A stretch of 64,000 nt of DNA from Flavobacteriales bacterium (GTDB taxonomy: Bacteria; Bacteroidota; Bacteroidia; Flavobacteriales_F; PHOS-HE28): assembly GCA_016788205.1 (NCBI GenBank), contig JAEUTA010000023.1, positions 1 through 64,000 of the forward strand. The letters run 5' to 3'. The notes under the pieces are model-generated. The model made no database searches, had not been told where the DNA came from, and saw only the letters and a program-made list of their open reading frames with translations. Shown here one piece after another: positions 39,229-48,267 of this stretch; position 1 is the first letter of the stretch, and every line of letters starts with the position of its first letter. The position numbers and the translations under genes are program-made.

Positions 39229-42022
39229 CGCAGTGCATTAAAGGTATCCGTACGGTGAACGTGCCCTCCCCCCGCAGCACCTCCACGGCGCGCGGAGTGA
39301 TGGCCGCATAGCGTTTGATGATGCTCTCCAGACCGAAGCCTGTGGAACGCGGGCTGGAAACACGGGGCCGTACGTCATTGCGCACCACGATGGCATCTCC
39401 TTCCAAGGATACGTGGATGTGCAACGGATGCTGGGCCGTGGCGGCATTATGCTTCAAGGCGTTCTCCACGAGCAGTTGAAGTGTCAAGGGTACGATGAGA
39501 TATCCCGAAGGCACCTCGACGAAGTGGATGAAGAGGTCTATCGCGGTGCCGAAACGGCGGCGCTCCAGGCCAAAGTAGTGCTGTAGCAGGTCCAATTCCT
39601 CGTCCAGCGGGATCACATCCTTGTCGCGCACCACGAGTATGCTGCGGAAGAAGGTGCTCAAGGCATCCACATGCTCCACGGCCTTTTCGCGGTCGGTCTC
39701 GATGAGGGCGACCAACGTATTGAAGCTGTTGAAGAGGAAGTGGGGATCCACCTGGCTGCGCAACGCCTCCAATTGGAAGCGCACCTTTTCCTGCTCGACC
39801 CGTTCGCGTTCACGCATGCGCCGGTCGCGTGCACGGATGAACAGGTAGGCCAATGCCCCGAGCGCGAGCACGATCGGTACCATGACCTGCCACCGTTGCC
39901 ACCACGGCGGGGCTACCTGCACCACCAAGGTGTGCCATGGCGAGCCAGGGCCGGGCTCTCCCACGAAGGCGCGCAGCTGCAGCTCGTGCGTGCCAGGAGG
40001 AAGGCTGGGCAGCGCGAACTCACGATCACGCGTCCGAACGATACGACCGGCGCCAACGCGATACTCGAACCGGAGCGCACCCGGCTCCGGATAGTACAGC
40101 GCGGTGAAATACACGGTGATATCATTGCGGTCATGCGTCGTATGCACTACGGGATCGACCGGCACCGAAGTACCGTCCACTTCCACATCGGTGATGATCA
40201 CGGGCACATCCGGCCTGAAATGATGTTCGTTCAAGTTCAACCGCACCAACCCCTGATCGCAGCCGAACCAAAGTGCGCCTTGGGCATCGTTGGCCACCAC
40301 GTTCAATTGCGCTTGCACATCGGCCAGTCCGAGGCGGGCGGTAAGTTCGGTCCAGCGACCGCTGAGCGGATCCAGCGCCACGGTGCCGGTCTTGCCGAAA
40401 GCGATGGTACGCCCCCTGGACCGACCTAGCGCGAACAGATCGCCATCGAATGGCGAGCGGCCAGCGCCAACACAGGAGAGCGCAGAGGTACCTACGCTGC
40501 AAAGCCCCGTGGCCGGGCCGCAGGTCCATACACCGCCGTGTTCGTCGCTCACCAGCGAGTAGTAGGTGCGTGCCGGAGAGTTGAGGGGGCGCACCGTGCC
40601 GTTCTCCCAGCGCAACAGACCGCGGCCGTCCGTGGCGATCAGCGCATGGTCGCCCGCTAGCGGAAGCACATCGAACGTGAAACCCTGCGTACCAACGAGC
40701 GCTTCGAACCGCCCATTGCACCATCGGGAAATACCGTCCAGTGTGGCGAACCAAACGGTATCACCTCGTGCACGCACGGCCAGCACATTGTCGTTCCCCA
40801 ACCCGTTCGAACGGGTGTAGTGCGACACCCGTCCATCGGGGTACACCGAAAATGCACCGTTGCCGAAAGTGGCCGCCCACACCGTACCATCGGCGGCGGC
40901 TGACAGTGAAACGATGGGTGTACGAGGGTCTATGATCAAGTCCACGCGACGCACTGCGACACGTTCTGAAAAGGCGGTGGAATGGCAGTAAAGACCACTG
41001 TTCGTGGCGAACCAGATGCGGTCCTGACCATCCACGCAGAGCGCCGAAAGACCCCGCATGTCCACGCCATCGTGCTCTGGTATGATGAGCACCGCGGGAT
41101 CCGCGCGGTGAATGCGTTCCGTTCCATCACACCACCACACGGCTCCTTCCCGATCCGCGAAAATGCTCATGCTCCGCCCCGTGAAAGCCCCCCCGTTCCG
41201 CTGCTCGTAGAGGGTGCGTTCATCCTCCCCGACCAACACCACACCGTTCCGTTCGGTACCTGCCCACAACGATCCTGCGTGCACGGTCAGGCTCACCACG
41301 GCACCATGCTCCCAATCGGTCGCAGCACGTACCTCCAGAGAACCTGGCTTCCAAGAGAACGGACCGGCACGGTCCGTACCCGCGTGTACCACCCCTTTGG
41401 CATCCACCGCTACACAGAGGATGAGGTTGTCGGGAGCGCCTCGTGCACCATCGAAGGAGTCCACCACGCGCCCACGGGAACAGATCGCCAGACCCTGGTC
41501 CGTGGCGGCCACTATACGTCCATCCGGTAACACGGCCAGGCCGTTCACGTGATCGTCGAGCAGGCCACTACCCGTATCCAGACGATTCACATGGCCTTGG
41601 TGCAGGATCCAAAGTCCCGCGCCGTAGGTGGCCAGGAACACTTCCCCACCAGGCCTCGCCAGGATAGCGCGCACCGGATGTTCAGCCAGCAGCGTATCCT
41701 GCAGCAGGGTGTCGCAGCCGTGTTGGTCGCAACGCAGCAAGGTTCCGTCGCCCAATGCGACGAGCACGCCTGCATCGGTAGATGCGAGCGCGTCCACCCG
41801 AACATCCTCCGTACGGAGCGCCACATCCACCTGTTCCCCATCCGTGCGTAACAGCCCCATGTTGGAGCCCAACCAGAGCAGGCCGGTCGTATCCTGTGCC
41901 ATGCACGTGATCGAGGGCCGTTGCTGACCGGGACTTACGACCAATGCTCGATGCAAAGGGAATTGCGCCCGGGCTGTGGTGGCGAAGGACAATAACAGGA
42001 AGACGTACACCGCCCGGTTCAT
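39203..42022 (-). CDS. Hybrid-free histidine kinase with two-component beta-propeller sensor
   Basis: 939 residues. There is a signal peptide (about 1-19, ending ARAQ), then two periplasmic propellers of reg_prop repeats (GLLWLGSNMGLLRTDG, GAVWWCDGTERIHRADP, GTVWAATFGNGAFS and others) and a Y_Y_Y domain (LRFEYRVGAG ... SLPPGTHELQLRAFVG). One transmembrane helix follows (MVPIVLALGALAYLFI), then a LytS-type kinase core: phospho-His in SQVDPHFLFNSFNTLVALIE and an ATPase N box (LVENALKHNAA). It senses an external ligand and phosphorylates the LytTR regulator. It overlaps the YceI gene upstream by 4 bp (ATGA). Confidence 0.9.
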   Translation of the reverse strand: MNRAVYVFLLLSFATTARAQFPLHRALVVSPGQQRPSITCMAQDTTGLLWLGSNMGLLRTDGEQVDVALRTEDVRVDALASTDAGVLVALGDGTLLRCDQHGCDTLLQDTLLAEHPVRAILARPGGEVFLATYGAGLWILHQGHVNRLDTGSGLLDDHVNGLAVLPDGRIVAATDQGLAICSRGRVVDSFDGARGAPDNLILCVAVDAKGVVHAGTDRAGPFSWKPGSLEVRAATDWEHGAVVSLTVHAGSLWAGTERNGVVLVGEDERTLYEQRNGGAFTGRSMSIFADREGAVWWCDGTERIHRADPAVLIIPEHDGVDMRGLSALCVDGQDRIWFATNSGLYCHSTAFSERVAVRRVDLIIDPRTPIVSLSAAADGTVWAATFGNGAFSVYPDGRVSHYTRSNGLGNDNVLAVRARGDTVWFATLDGISRWCNGRFEALVGTQGFTFDVLPLAGDHALIATDGRGLLRWENGTVRPLNSPARTYYSLVSDEHGGVWTCGPATGLCSVGTSALSCVGAGRSPFDGDLFALGRSRGRTIAFGKTGTVALDPLSGRWTELTARLGLADVQAQLNVVANDAQGALWFGCDQGLVRLNLNEHHFRPDVPVIITDVEVDGTSVPVDPVVHTTHDRNDITVYFTALYYPEPGALRFEYRVGAGRIVRTRDREFALPSLPPGTHELQLRAFVGEPGPGSPWHTLVVQVAPPWWQRWQVMVPIVLALGALAYLFIRARDRRMRERERVEQEKVRFQLEALRSQVDPHFLFNSFNTLVALIETDREKAVEHVDALSTFFRSILVVRDKDVIPLDEELDLLQHYFGLERRRFGTAIDLFIHFVEVPSGYLIVPLTLQLLVENALKHNAATAQHPLHIHVSLEGDAIVVRNDVRPRVSSPRSTGFGLESIIKRYAAITPRAVEVLRGEGTFTVRIPLMHCDEHSDRRG

Positions 42023-42579
42023 GGTCCCGCACCGCTTGGGTCGAACAGCACATCCACCTTCACCTGCACCACGGCGGCCACTTTCTGTTGGACCACGCGC
42101 GGTATGCGGATGTCGTGCTCGTCCACGGCCACGTCGAAGGTGCTCGTAACGCGGATCCCTTCTTCGGTTACCACCAGTTTACAGGGGATGATGCGTTCTC
42201 GCTTGACACCATGGACATAGAGGTCTCCTTTGGCACGGACGGCGTAGGTACCGGGGATGGTGAGGTCCACGCTCTCGATGATGCGACCACTGAAGGTGGC
42301 ATGCGGGAAGGTGCCCGAAACCATGTAATTCTCGTTGAAATGCTCCCGTTGCAACGGCGCGTTGAAGCCTTGGAATTCGACGATGGGTATCTGGATGGCG
42401 AAGGCTCTTGTGTTGCGGTCCAGAACACCGGTAGACCGCTGGTTCTCCGCGGCGATCCGTTCCATGGGGGCTTCGCTCACGAAGGAGACCATCGAACGCT
42501 TCAGCCACCACTTCGTGCGGTCCTGAGCGTGGACCAGCGAGGCGAGCCCGAAGAAGAGGAGGAACAGTTCTTTGCGCAT
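42019..42579 (-). CDS. YceI-like secreted protein
   Basis: 186 residues with a signal peptide (about 1-18, ending VHAQ) and a YceI-like domain (MVSFVSEAPMERIAAENQR ... QREHFNENYMVSGTFPHATFSGRI ... TYAVRAKGDLYVHGVKRERIIPCKL ... IPRVVQQKVAAVVQVKVDV). It shares the HFNENYM core with the YceI protein at 35917-36471. It is first in an operon with the propeller kinase and LytTR regulator, so it may bind a lipid-like ligand sensed by the kinase (inferred). A -7-like TACTTTCG lies about 25 bp upstream. Confidence 0.85.
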   Translation of the reverse strand: MRKELFLLFFGLASLVHAQDRTKWWLKRSMVSFVSEAPMERIAAENQRSTGVLDRNTRAFAIQIPIVEFQGFNAPLQREHFNENYMVSGTFPHATFSGRIIESVDLTIPGTYAVRAKGDLYVHGVKRERIIPCKLVVTEEGIRVTSTFDVAVDEHDIRIPRVVQQKVAAVVQVKVDVLFDPSGAGP

Positions 42580-42622
42580 GACGTGCCAGGAACGAACGTC
42601 GTGCCGAAAGTAAGCGGTAGGG

Positions 42623-43765
42623 CTAGCGCGCTACGTAGAATGCACGCGAACCCGTCTTGGACCCGGACCGGATCACCAACCGGTAAGGCCCGTTGCTCAA
42701 CGCTGAAACATCCAACCCACCTTCCGGAACAACACCGCTACGCAAGATCCTTCCACACGCATCAAGCAGGTGGAAGAACGCACCGGAAGGAGGAGATAGG
42801 ATGTGGAGAACATCGATCGCGGGAACGGGTGCAAGCGACCACTCGGTAACGCCCTTATCCTCGACGGCCGTGGTAAGGCACGTATGCTCCGCGATCACAC
42901 GGTCGCTCAGGGCCACGCTGTCCCGGAAAGCGTTCAACGCTGCTCCATCACCGCGCAGAAAGTGATCTAACCAAAGTCCGGCGAAGTCAATGATGACATC
43001 ATTTTGCTCTTCGCGAGTGATGGTGAGATCAGGCCCACACGTCAACTCACCCAACGAACAGGTGAAACTGTTGGCGGCGAAGTAGCAATGCCCCCCACCC
43101 ACCACATTGACGAAAGCCTTGCACGGAGCCGAAATGGCATCGAACATCGGCCGTTGGGCGCTGGTGGCAGGCGTTACACAATCCTCGGTGGCAGCGAACA
43201 TCAGCGTGGGCACATCAATGAGGGAGGCTGCATCGATGGCCGAAGGGTTCGTCTCCGCCGCAGCGAAATTGACCACGGCTTGCACACTGTTCGTGGAAGC
43301 AGCGGCGAGCATGGAAGCGCCCCCTCCCATACTGTGCCCCAGAAGCGCCGTGGAGTTGGCCACATGTGCGAAGAAGGGCGACGTTGGCTCGGCATTCGCT
43401 GCCTGCAGGGCACCGGCCAGGAAAGCCAGGTCAGCCCCGAAAGCGGCATGGTCCGGCGCAAAGCCACCTTCGGTGGTGGGCAGAACCAGAATATACCCCC
43501 GAGGAACCAACCCATCACGCAAGTTGTCATAGGCATCCACCGTCATCACGAAACCATGACCATGCACCAACACCGGGAAGGTTCCTGCAGCGACAGGGGC
43601 TTCGGAACCCGATACGGAGGCCGGATAATGAATGGTGCAGCCGATCGTTCGATCCCGATCCGCATCATAGAACTCCTGCGACCGGGAGCCTACATCGAAC
43701 GGCTGTCCGTATGCATGGGACAGGGCAAAGAGAAGCACCGGACCGAATAAGCGATAGCATGACAT
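42623..43765 (-). CDS. Secreted alpha/beta hydrolase (polyester-hydrolase/cutinase-like) with T9SS signal
   Basis: 380 residues with a signal peptide (about 1-20, ending AYGQ). The catalytic triad is visible: Ser in LLGHSMGGGASM, Asp in FAATEDCVTP, His in VGGGHCYF. The oxyanion-hole strand is VLVHGHGFVM. The GHSMGGG elbow and triad spacing are those of the cutinase/PET-hydrolase and platelet-activating-factor-hydrolase-like families. The final 75 residues form a T9SS type A sorting domain (IHVLHI... replaced here by IDVLHILSPPSGAFFHLLDACGRI ... YRLVIRSGS). An ester substrate outside the cell is inferred; the exact substrate is unknown. ATG 43765 is preferred over 43783. Confidence 0.8.
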   Translation of the reverse strand: MSCYRLFGPVLLFALSHAYGQPFDVGSRSQEFYDADRDRTIGCTIHYPASVSGSEAPVAAGTFPVLVHGHGFVMTVDAYDNLRDGLVPRGYILVLPTTEGGFAPDHAAFGADLAFLAGALQAANAEPTSPFFAHVANSTALLGHSMGGGASMLAAASTNSVQAVVNFAAAETNPSAIDAASLIDVPTLMFAATEDCVTPATSAQRPMFDAISAPCKAFVNVVGGGHCYFAANSFTCSLGELTCGPDLTITREEQNDVIIDFAGLWLDHFLRGDGAALNAFRDSVALSDRVIAEHTCLTTAVEDKGVTEWSLAPVPAIDVLHILSPPSGAFFHLLDACGRILRSGVVPEGGLDVSALSNGPYRLVIRSGSKTGSRAFYVAR

Positions 43766-43831
43766 GGTGCTAGAACACAGCACGGGGAAAATGGTTCGTG
43801 CCCTTCACCGCATCGCTCGCGACGCACGAAA

Positions 43832-43860
43832 AAGCCCGGCCACCTTCGTGGCACGGGCTT
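43832..43860 (-). terminator. Terminator after tRNA-Ser
   Basis: AAGCCCG and CGGGCTT pair; on the minus strand the hairpin runs into TTTTTCG, just 3' of the tRNA gene. Confidence 0.75.
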
Positions 43861-43867
43861 CACGTTG

Positions 43868-43954
43868 CGGAGAGGGAGGGATTCGAACCCCCGGTGCCCT
43901 TGCGAGCACTTCTGTTTTCGAGACAGACCCATTCGACCACTCTGGCACCTCTCC
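43868..43954 (-). tRNA. tRNA-Ser (anticodon CGA)
   Basis: An 87-base cloverleaf with acceptor stem GGAGAGG/CCTCTCC and anticodon stem TCTGT/ACAGA. The 7-base loop CTCGAAA puts anticodon CGA at positions 34-36 (reads UCG). It has the long variable arm expected of serine tRNA and the T-arm GGGGGTTCGAATCCCTC. The 3' CCA is not encoded. It is transcribed away from the DinB-like gene and has its own terminator. Confidence 0.95.
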
Positions 43955-44050
43955 GGGATCCTTTCGCGGCCAGGGCCCCGCGGAAGGGCGGCAAAGATAG
44001 ACGCCTAGCCGGACAGGAGAAGTGCCGAACTTGGCGGCAAACCCTTCGAC

Positions 44051-44542
44051 ATGCCCACCGAAGCACAAGTGCTTGCCCATACTATGGACCGCACGCGCCA
44101 GTACACCGTGTTCTACCTCAACAAATTGAAGGACCAGGATCCGCACCGCCGCTTCCTGTGCGAGGGCAAGGAATTGAACACGGCCTATTGGCTCATGGCG
44201 CACATCGCGGTTACGCAGAACGGGCTGTTGCTCATGGCGTGCGGCGGTCCGTTCGAGAAATTCTCCTGGGCCAAGCACTACGGACGCGGTGGGGCAGGTC
44301 TGCCCTTGGACCAATGTCCACCTTGGGATGAAGTGTATGCGACGTTCCAGCGGATCCATTCAACAGCGGTCGCCCATGTCGCCTCGCTTCCCGATATGGC
44401 TTTGGAGGGGCCGAACCTCACGGGTATACCGCTCATCGGCACCACCGTTCGGGATGTCATCATCCACGCTATCCGGCACGAAGGGCTGCACACGGGCCAT
44501 CTGAGCTGGCTGTGCAAACTCCACGGGATAAGCACCATGTAG
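44051..44542 (+). CDS. DinB-family protein
   Basis: 163 residues forming the four-helix DinB/YfiT fold. Three metal-site histidines are in the expected places: H51 (LMAHIAVTQNG) and the H143-x3-H147 pair (IRHEGLHTGHLSWL). The family includes bacillithiol- and mycothiol-dependent transferases as well as DNA-damage-induced proteins of unknown activity. A bacillithiol gene (bshB1) is present at 51138, so a thiol-transferase role is possible (inferred). Confidence 0.85.
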   Translation: MPTEAQVLAHTMDRTRQYTVFYLNKLKDQDPHRRFLCEGKELNTAYWLMAHIAVTQNGLLLMACGGPFEKFSWAKHYGRGGAGLPLDQCPPWDEVYATFQRIHSTAVAHVASLPDMALEGPNLTGIPLIGTTVRDVIIHAIRHEGLHTGHLSWLCKLHGISTM

Positions 44543-44543
44543 C

Positions 44544-45695
44544 CTATTCCTCCGGCGCGGCCAGCTTCGGCAGCGTGGCCCAAAGCCACAACGTGCCCGA
44601 TAGCGCTGCTACTGTGGAAGAGCAGAGAATGGCCGTCTTCGCGTGCTCGATCAAGCTCGGATCATCGAAGGCCAGCAGCGCCACGAAAATGCTCATGGTG
44701 AACCCGATGCCCCCCAGGCAACCCACGCCGATCAGTTGTTTCCAATTCACCCCGGTGGGCAACATGGACCAGCCAAGCGCCACGGCCGTGGCCGCGAATA
44801 AGCCGATACCCACGGGTTTCCCGAGCACGAGGCCCAAGAAGATGCCCAAGCTGTTGTGGCTGAACAAGCCCGTGGCTGAATCGGCACCCAGCACGATGCA
44901 GGTATTGGCGAGCGCGAACAACGGCATGATGCCGAACGCTACGGGCTTGTGCAGGAAGTGTTGAAGCTTGTAGGAGATGCTCTTATCGTCCCCGTTGCCA
45001 AAGGGGATCGCGAAAGCGAGCAACACCCCACTGATGGTGGCATGCACCCCGGAACGAAGCATGAAGAACCACATGAAACCACCCAATACCAGATAGGGCA
45101 GTAAGCGGTAGACCTTCAAACGATTCAGGACCAATAACACGCCGAACAGGGCGAGCGCGAAGCCAAGATCGGCCCAGGACAGGTCCGACGTATAGAACAC
45201 GGCGATAGTGATGATGGCCCCGAGGTCATCGATCACGGCAAGCGCGGTCAGGAATACCTTCAACGCCGTAGGGACCCGGTTCCCCAGAAGCGAAAGGATA
45301 CCGATGGCGAAGGCGATGTCCGTGGCCATGGGTATACCTGCACCGGAAGCCGTAGAGGTGCCGGCGTTGAACAACAGGTGTATACCAGCGGGCACCAACA
45401 TGCCACCCAATGCCGCAATGGCCGGAAGCATGGCTTGGGACCGCATGCTCAATTCGCCGATATAGACCTCCCGTTCCAATTCCAGGCCTACCATCAGAAA
45501 GAAGACGGTCATCAAACCATCGTTGATCCAGAACTCCAGCGGATGACCCGCCACGACCGTATGCCAGAGATGGACATACGCTTCGCCGAACATGGAGTTG
45601 CTCACACCAAGAGAGACCATCGTACAAAGCACCAGCAGGATGCCGGAAGCCTTTTCGCTCGCAAAGAAGTCCTTGAACAATACGGTCAAGCGCAT
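44544..45695 (-). CDS. nhaA: Na+/H+ antiporter NhaA
   Basis: 383 residues, the normal NhaA length, with 12 transmembrane helices. The essential Asp pair is in ALAVIDDLGAIITIAVFY, and the conserved regions INDGLMTVFFLMVGLELERE and GIPMATDIAFAIGILSLLG are present. It exports Na+ (or Li+) for protons and keeps internal pH and sodium balanced, acting in the inner membrane. ATG 45695 is preferred; the in-frame extension to 45746 overlaps the divergent CDF promoter region. Converges on the DinB gene, with 1 bp between stops. Confidence 0.93.
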   Translation of the reverse strand: MRLTVLFKDFFASEKASGILLVLCTMVSLGVSNSMFGEAYVHLWHTVVAGHPLEFWINDGLMTVFFLMVGLELEREVYIGELSMRSQAMLPAIAALGGMLVPAGIHLLFNAGTSTASGAGIPMATDIAFAIGILSLLGNRVPTALKVFLTALAVIDDLGAIITIAVFYTSDLSWADLGFALALFGVLLVLNRLKVYRLLPYLVLGGFMWFFMLRSGVHATISGVLLAFAIPFGNGDDKSISYKLQHFLHKPVAFGIMPLFALANTCIVLGADSATGLFSHNSLGIFLGLVLGKPVGIGLFAATAVALGWSMLPTGVNWKQLIGVGCLGGIGFTMSIFVALLAFDDPSLIEHAKTAILCSSTVAALSGTLWLWATLPKLAAPEE

Positions 45696-45752
45696 GGTGC
45701 GAAGATCCGCACTTCGGTGGACTTGCCGATCGATGCATCTTCGCACGGTCCA

Positions 45753-46745
45753 ATGTCCACCAGCAAGGGTTCCATACGGCTACAAGCGGTCGTCCTGGCC
45801 GTTGGTGTCCTGTTGATGGGCGCCAAATTCATGGCCTGGCGCATCACCGGGAGCAATACCATCCTCAGCGATGCACTGGAGAGCATCGTGAACGTGGTTG
45901 CGGGAGCTTTCGCCCTGTACAGCTTGGTTCTGGCCGCCAAACCGCGGGATACCGGACATCCTTATGGTCACGGCAAGGTGGAATTCCTGAGCGCAGGCTT
46001 CGAGGGCGCCTTGGTCATCCTGGCCGGGGCGCTCATCATCTGGAGCGCTATTCAAGCCCTGCTCCATCCCGTACCGTTGCATGCATTGGACACGGGGATA
46101 CTGCTGACCGGAGCTACGGGCGCCGTCAACCTGGGGATGGGGCTCGTCTTGCGGAAGCGGGGGCGACGCCTGCATTCGCTCACCATGGAAGCGAGCGGCG
46201 AGCATTTGTTGAGCGATGCCTGGAGCACGGCCGCCATGGTGCTGGGTCTGCTGGTCATACATCTCACCAGCATCCCCTGGCTGGACAGTCTTTTCGCGGT
46301 GGCGTTCGCGGTCTACATCATCATCACCGGTTCGCGCATCCTGCGCCGATCCGTGGCGGGTATGATGGACGAGGCCGACCTCGAACTGGCCGCCCAGGTG
46401 ATCGCCGTGCTGGAGAAGAACCGTAAGCCGCAGTGGGTGGATGTGCACAACTTCCGGATGATCAAATACGGGGCAGTTCTGCACATCGACTGCCATGTGA
46501 CCCTGCCGTGGTACTACACGTTGGAGCAGGCGCATGACGAGATCTCCGCCATGGAACGTCTGGTGAACGCGCACTGCGCACAGGAGGTGGAACTCTTCAT
46601 CCACATGGATCCTTGCATCACCACGAGTTGCAGCATCTGTCAGTTGGGAACGTGCCCGCAGCGGAAAGCTCCGTGCACCGAGCGGATCACCTGGCACCTG
46701 GATTCGGTGCTGGACAATGCCAAACACGGCACCCAAGCCCGCTGA
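45753..46745 (+). CDS. Cation diffusion facilitator (CDF) metal exporter
   Basis: 330 residues with about six transmembrane helices. CDF signatures are the metal-site pattern in ILSDALESIVNVVAGAFALYS, HPYGHGKVEFLSAGFEG in the loop, and SGEHLLSDAWSTAAMV in helix V. The C-terminal cytoplasmic domain ends with a Cys-rich tail (CITTSCSICQLGTCPQRKAPC). Such transporters export Zn2+, Fe2+ or Mn2+ with protons. The Cys-rich tail is unusual and could bind metal. Divergent from nhaA with 57 bp between start codons. Confidence 0.88.
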   Translation: MSTSKGSIRLQAVVLAVGVLLMGAKFMAWRITGSNTILSDALESIVNVVAGAFALYSLVLAAKPRDTGHPYGHGKVEFLSAGFEGALVILAGALIIWSAIQALLHPVPLHALDTGILLTGATGAVNLGMGLVLRKRGRRLHSLTMEASGEHLLSDAWSTAAMVLGLLVIHLTSIPWLDSLFAVAFAVYIIITGSRILRRSVAGMMDEADLELAAQVIAVLEKNRKPQWVDVHNFRMIKYGAVLHIDCHVTLPWYYTLEQAHDEISAMERLVNAHCAQEVELFIHMDPCITTSCSICQLGTCPQRKAPCTERITWHLDSVLDNAKHGTQAR

Positions 46746-46884
46746 AACGGTCCCAGCCGAACCAAGCGTACCACAATGTCAGTCATTGGGCCGTTCCGGG
46801 CTTGGAGGGAGATGTTGCGAGCTTCCCACCATACCGGCCATGCTGCGTTCGGCAAAAGTTCCTGTGCCCTGTATTGGAAAAGAC

Positions 46885-46904
46885 AAAGCCCCTTTCGGGG
46901 CTTT
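46885..46904 (-). terminator. Terminator after tRNA-His
   Basis: AAAGCCCC/GGGGCTTT with a 4-base GAAA loop on the minus strand, followed by GTCTTTTCC. Confidence 0.8.
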
Positions 46905-46907
46905 GAG

Positions 46908-46982
46908 GGTGGTAGACCGGGCTTGAACCGGCGACCTCCGGAACCACAATCCGGCGCTCTAACCAACTGAGCTACAACCACC
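46908..46982 (-). tRNA. tRNA-His (anticodon GTG)
   Basis: A cloverleaf with anticodon stem CCGGA/TCCGG and loop TTGTGGT (anticodon GTG). The extra 5' G of histidine tRNA pairs with the C at the 3' end. D-arm AGCTCAGTTGGTTAGAGC and T-arm GCCGGTTCAAGCCCGG are standard. One mismatch (U6-U67) is seen in the acceptor stem. The 3' CCA is not encoded. Confidence 0.95.
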
Positions 46983-47076
46983 ATGGGCCACCACGCGGGC
47001 AGCGGGCCGCAAATATAGCGCTCCGTCGCTCACGGAATGAGAAGGTACTTCACACCCGACGTACTTTTCGCGGCCC

Positions 47077-48267
47077 ATGCCCAGCAACCCGAGCGCGGCG
47101 CCGCGTGAGCCCTTACACATTCTGGTGCTGCCGAAATGGTGGCCCAATGACCGGGACCCGCAACTGGGCGATTTCATCCGTAAACAGATGCAAGCGGCCG
47201 CTGCGCAGGTGAAGATCACCGTGTTACACGTGGAGGGCGTATCGAACACGCGGGCCGCTGTGGACGCCGATGAAGTGGACGGCCTCTTCGTGGTGCGTAG
47301 CACGTACACCTTGAGCAACAGTGCCTTAAGGCCGGTAAGGCGTATGGTGAACTTCCTGCGCTACTGGGACGCAGCCAAAGCAGGTTTGGCGAAAATCCTT
47401 GAACGTCGCGGCCTACCTAGGCTCTCACACGTTCACATCCTTGTTCGTCCCGCATTGGTCGCGTGGTGGCTCCGGCGCACATCCGGTGTGCCCTACATCC
47501 TCAGCGAGCAAAGCAGCGAGTACATGGACGGGAGCTACGCACGCAAAAGCCGGCTTTTCCATCGGCTCAACCGTCAGTTGTTCAGTTCTGCCAGCGCGGT
47601 CACAGCCGTATCTGCACGACTTGGCGATAAACTGGTTGAACTCGGACTTTGTGAAGGATACACGGTTGTCCCGAACGTGATACCCGGTCTGGACCGACCA
47701 CTGCCCCCGCTGGGCGCTGCCGACCACTTTTTGGTGGTTGCTGACCTGGTGGATAGAACGAAGAACGTCAGCGGAGTCATCAGGGCATTCGCGGCCCTGA
47801 AGAGAATCGGCTTGGACCTGAAGCTAAGTATCATCGGGGATGGACCGGACCGTGCGATGTTGGAAACCCTAGCTGCAGCTGAAGGTGTTGCTTCCGCGGT
47901 CTCATTCCTAGGCCGACTGCCCAACAGCAGCGTGCTCGACCATATGGCGAAGGCAGGCTCTGTGATCGTGAACAGCAATGTGGAGACCTTCAGTGTTGTG
48001 ACCGGGGAAGCACTGGCACAAGGCAAGCCGGTCATCGCTACACGATGCGGTGGGCCCCAAGCGTTCATTCAGGAAGGCAACGGCATATTGGTCGATGTCG
48101 GCGACGATGCTGGCCTTGCAGAGGCGCTTCGCGTTCTCCACCGTACCCATGGCACCTACGACCCGATGGTCATCCGCACGAAACTCTCTACGCGTTACAG
48201 TCCTGAAGCCGTGGGCAACGGTTTCGCAGAACTTTACCGCCGCTTCTCACTCCGACCTCATGGCTGA
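47077..48267 (+). CDS. Glycosyltransferase family 4 protein
   Basis: 396 residues with the GT-B fold of GT4. The N-terminal domain has LHILVLPKWWPNDRDPQLGDF. The C-terminal domain has VADLVDRTKNVSGVIRAFA, LSIIGDGPDRAMLE, FLGRLPNS and the nucleotide-sugar E-x7-E region NSNVETFSVVTGEALAQGKPVIATRCGGPQAFI. It transfers a sugar from an NDP-sugar in surface-polysaccharide or glycolipid synthesis. It overlaps the next gene by 8 bp, and the trio ends with a flippase. Confidence 0.9.
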   Translation: MPSNPSAAPREPLHILVLPKWWPNDRDPQLGDFIRKQMQAAAAQVKITVLHVEGVSNTRAAVDADEVDGLFVVRSTYTLSNSALRPVRRMVNFLRYWDAAKAGLAKILERRGLPRLSHVHILVRPALVAWWLRRTSGVPYILSEQSSEYMDGSYARKSRLFHRLNRQLFSSASAVTAVSARLGDKLVELGLCEGYTVVPNVIPGLDRPLPPLGAADHFLVVADLVDRTKNVSGVIRAFAALKRIGLDLKLSIIGDGPDRAMLETLAAAEGVASAVSFLGRLPNSSVLDHMAKAGSVIVNSNVETFSVVTGEALAQGKPVIATRCGGPQAFIQEGNGILVDVGDDAGLAEALRVLHRTHGTYDPMVIRTKLSTRYSPEAVGNGFAELYRRFSLRPHG

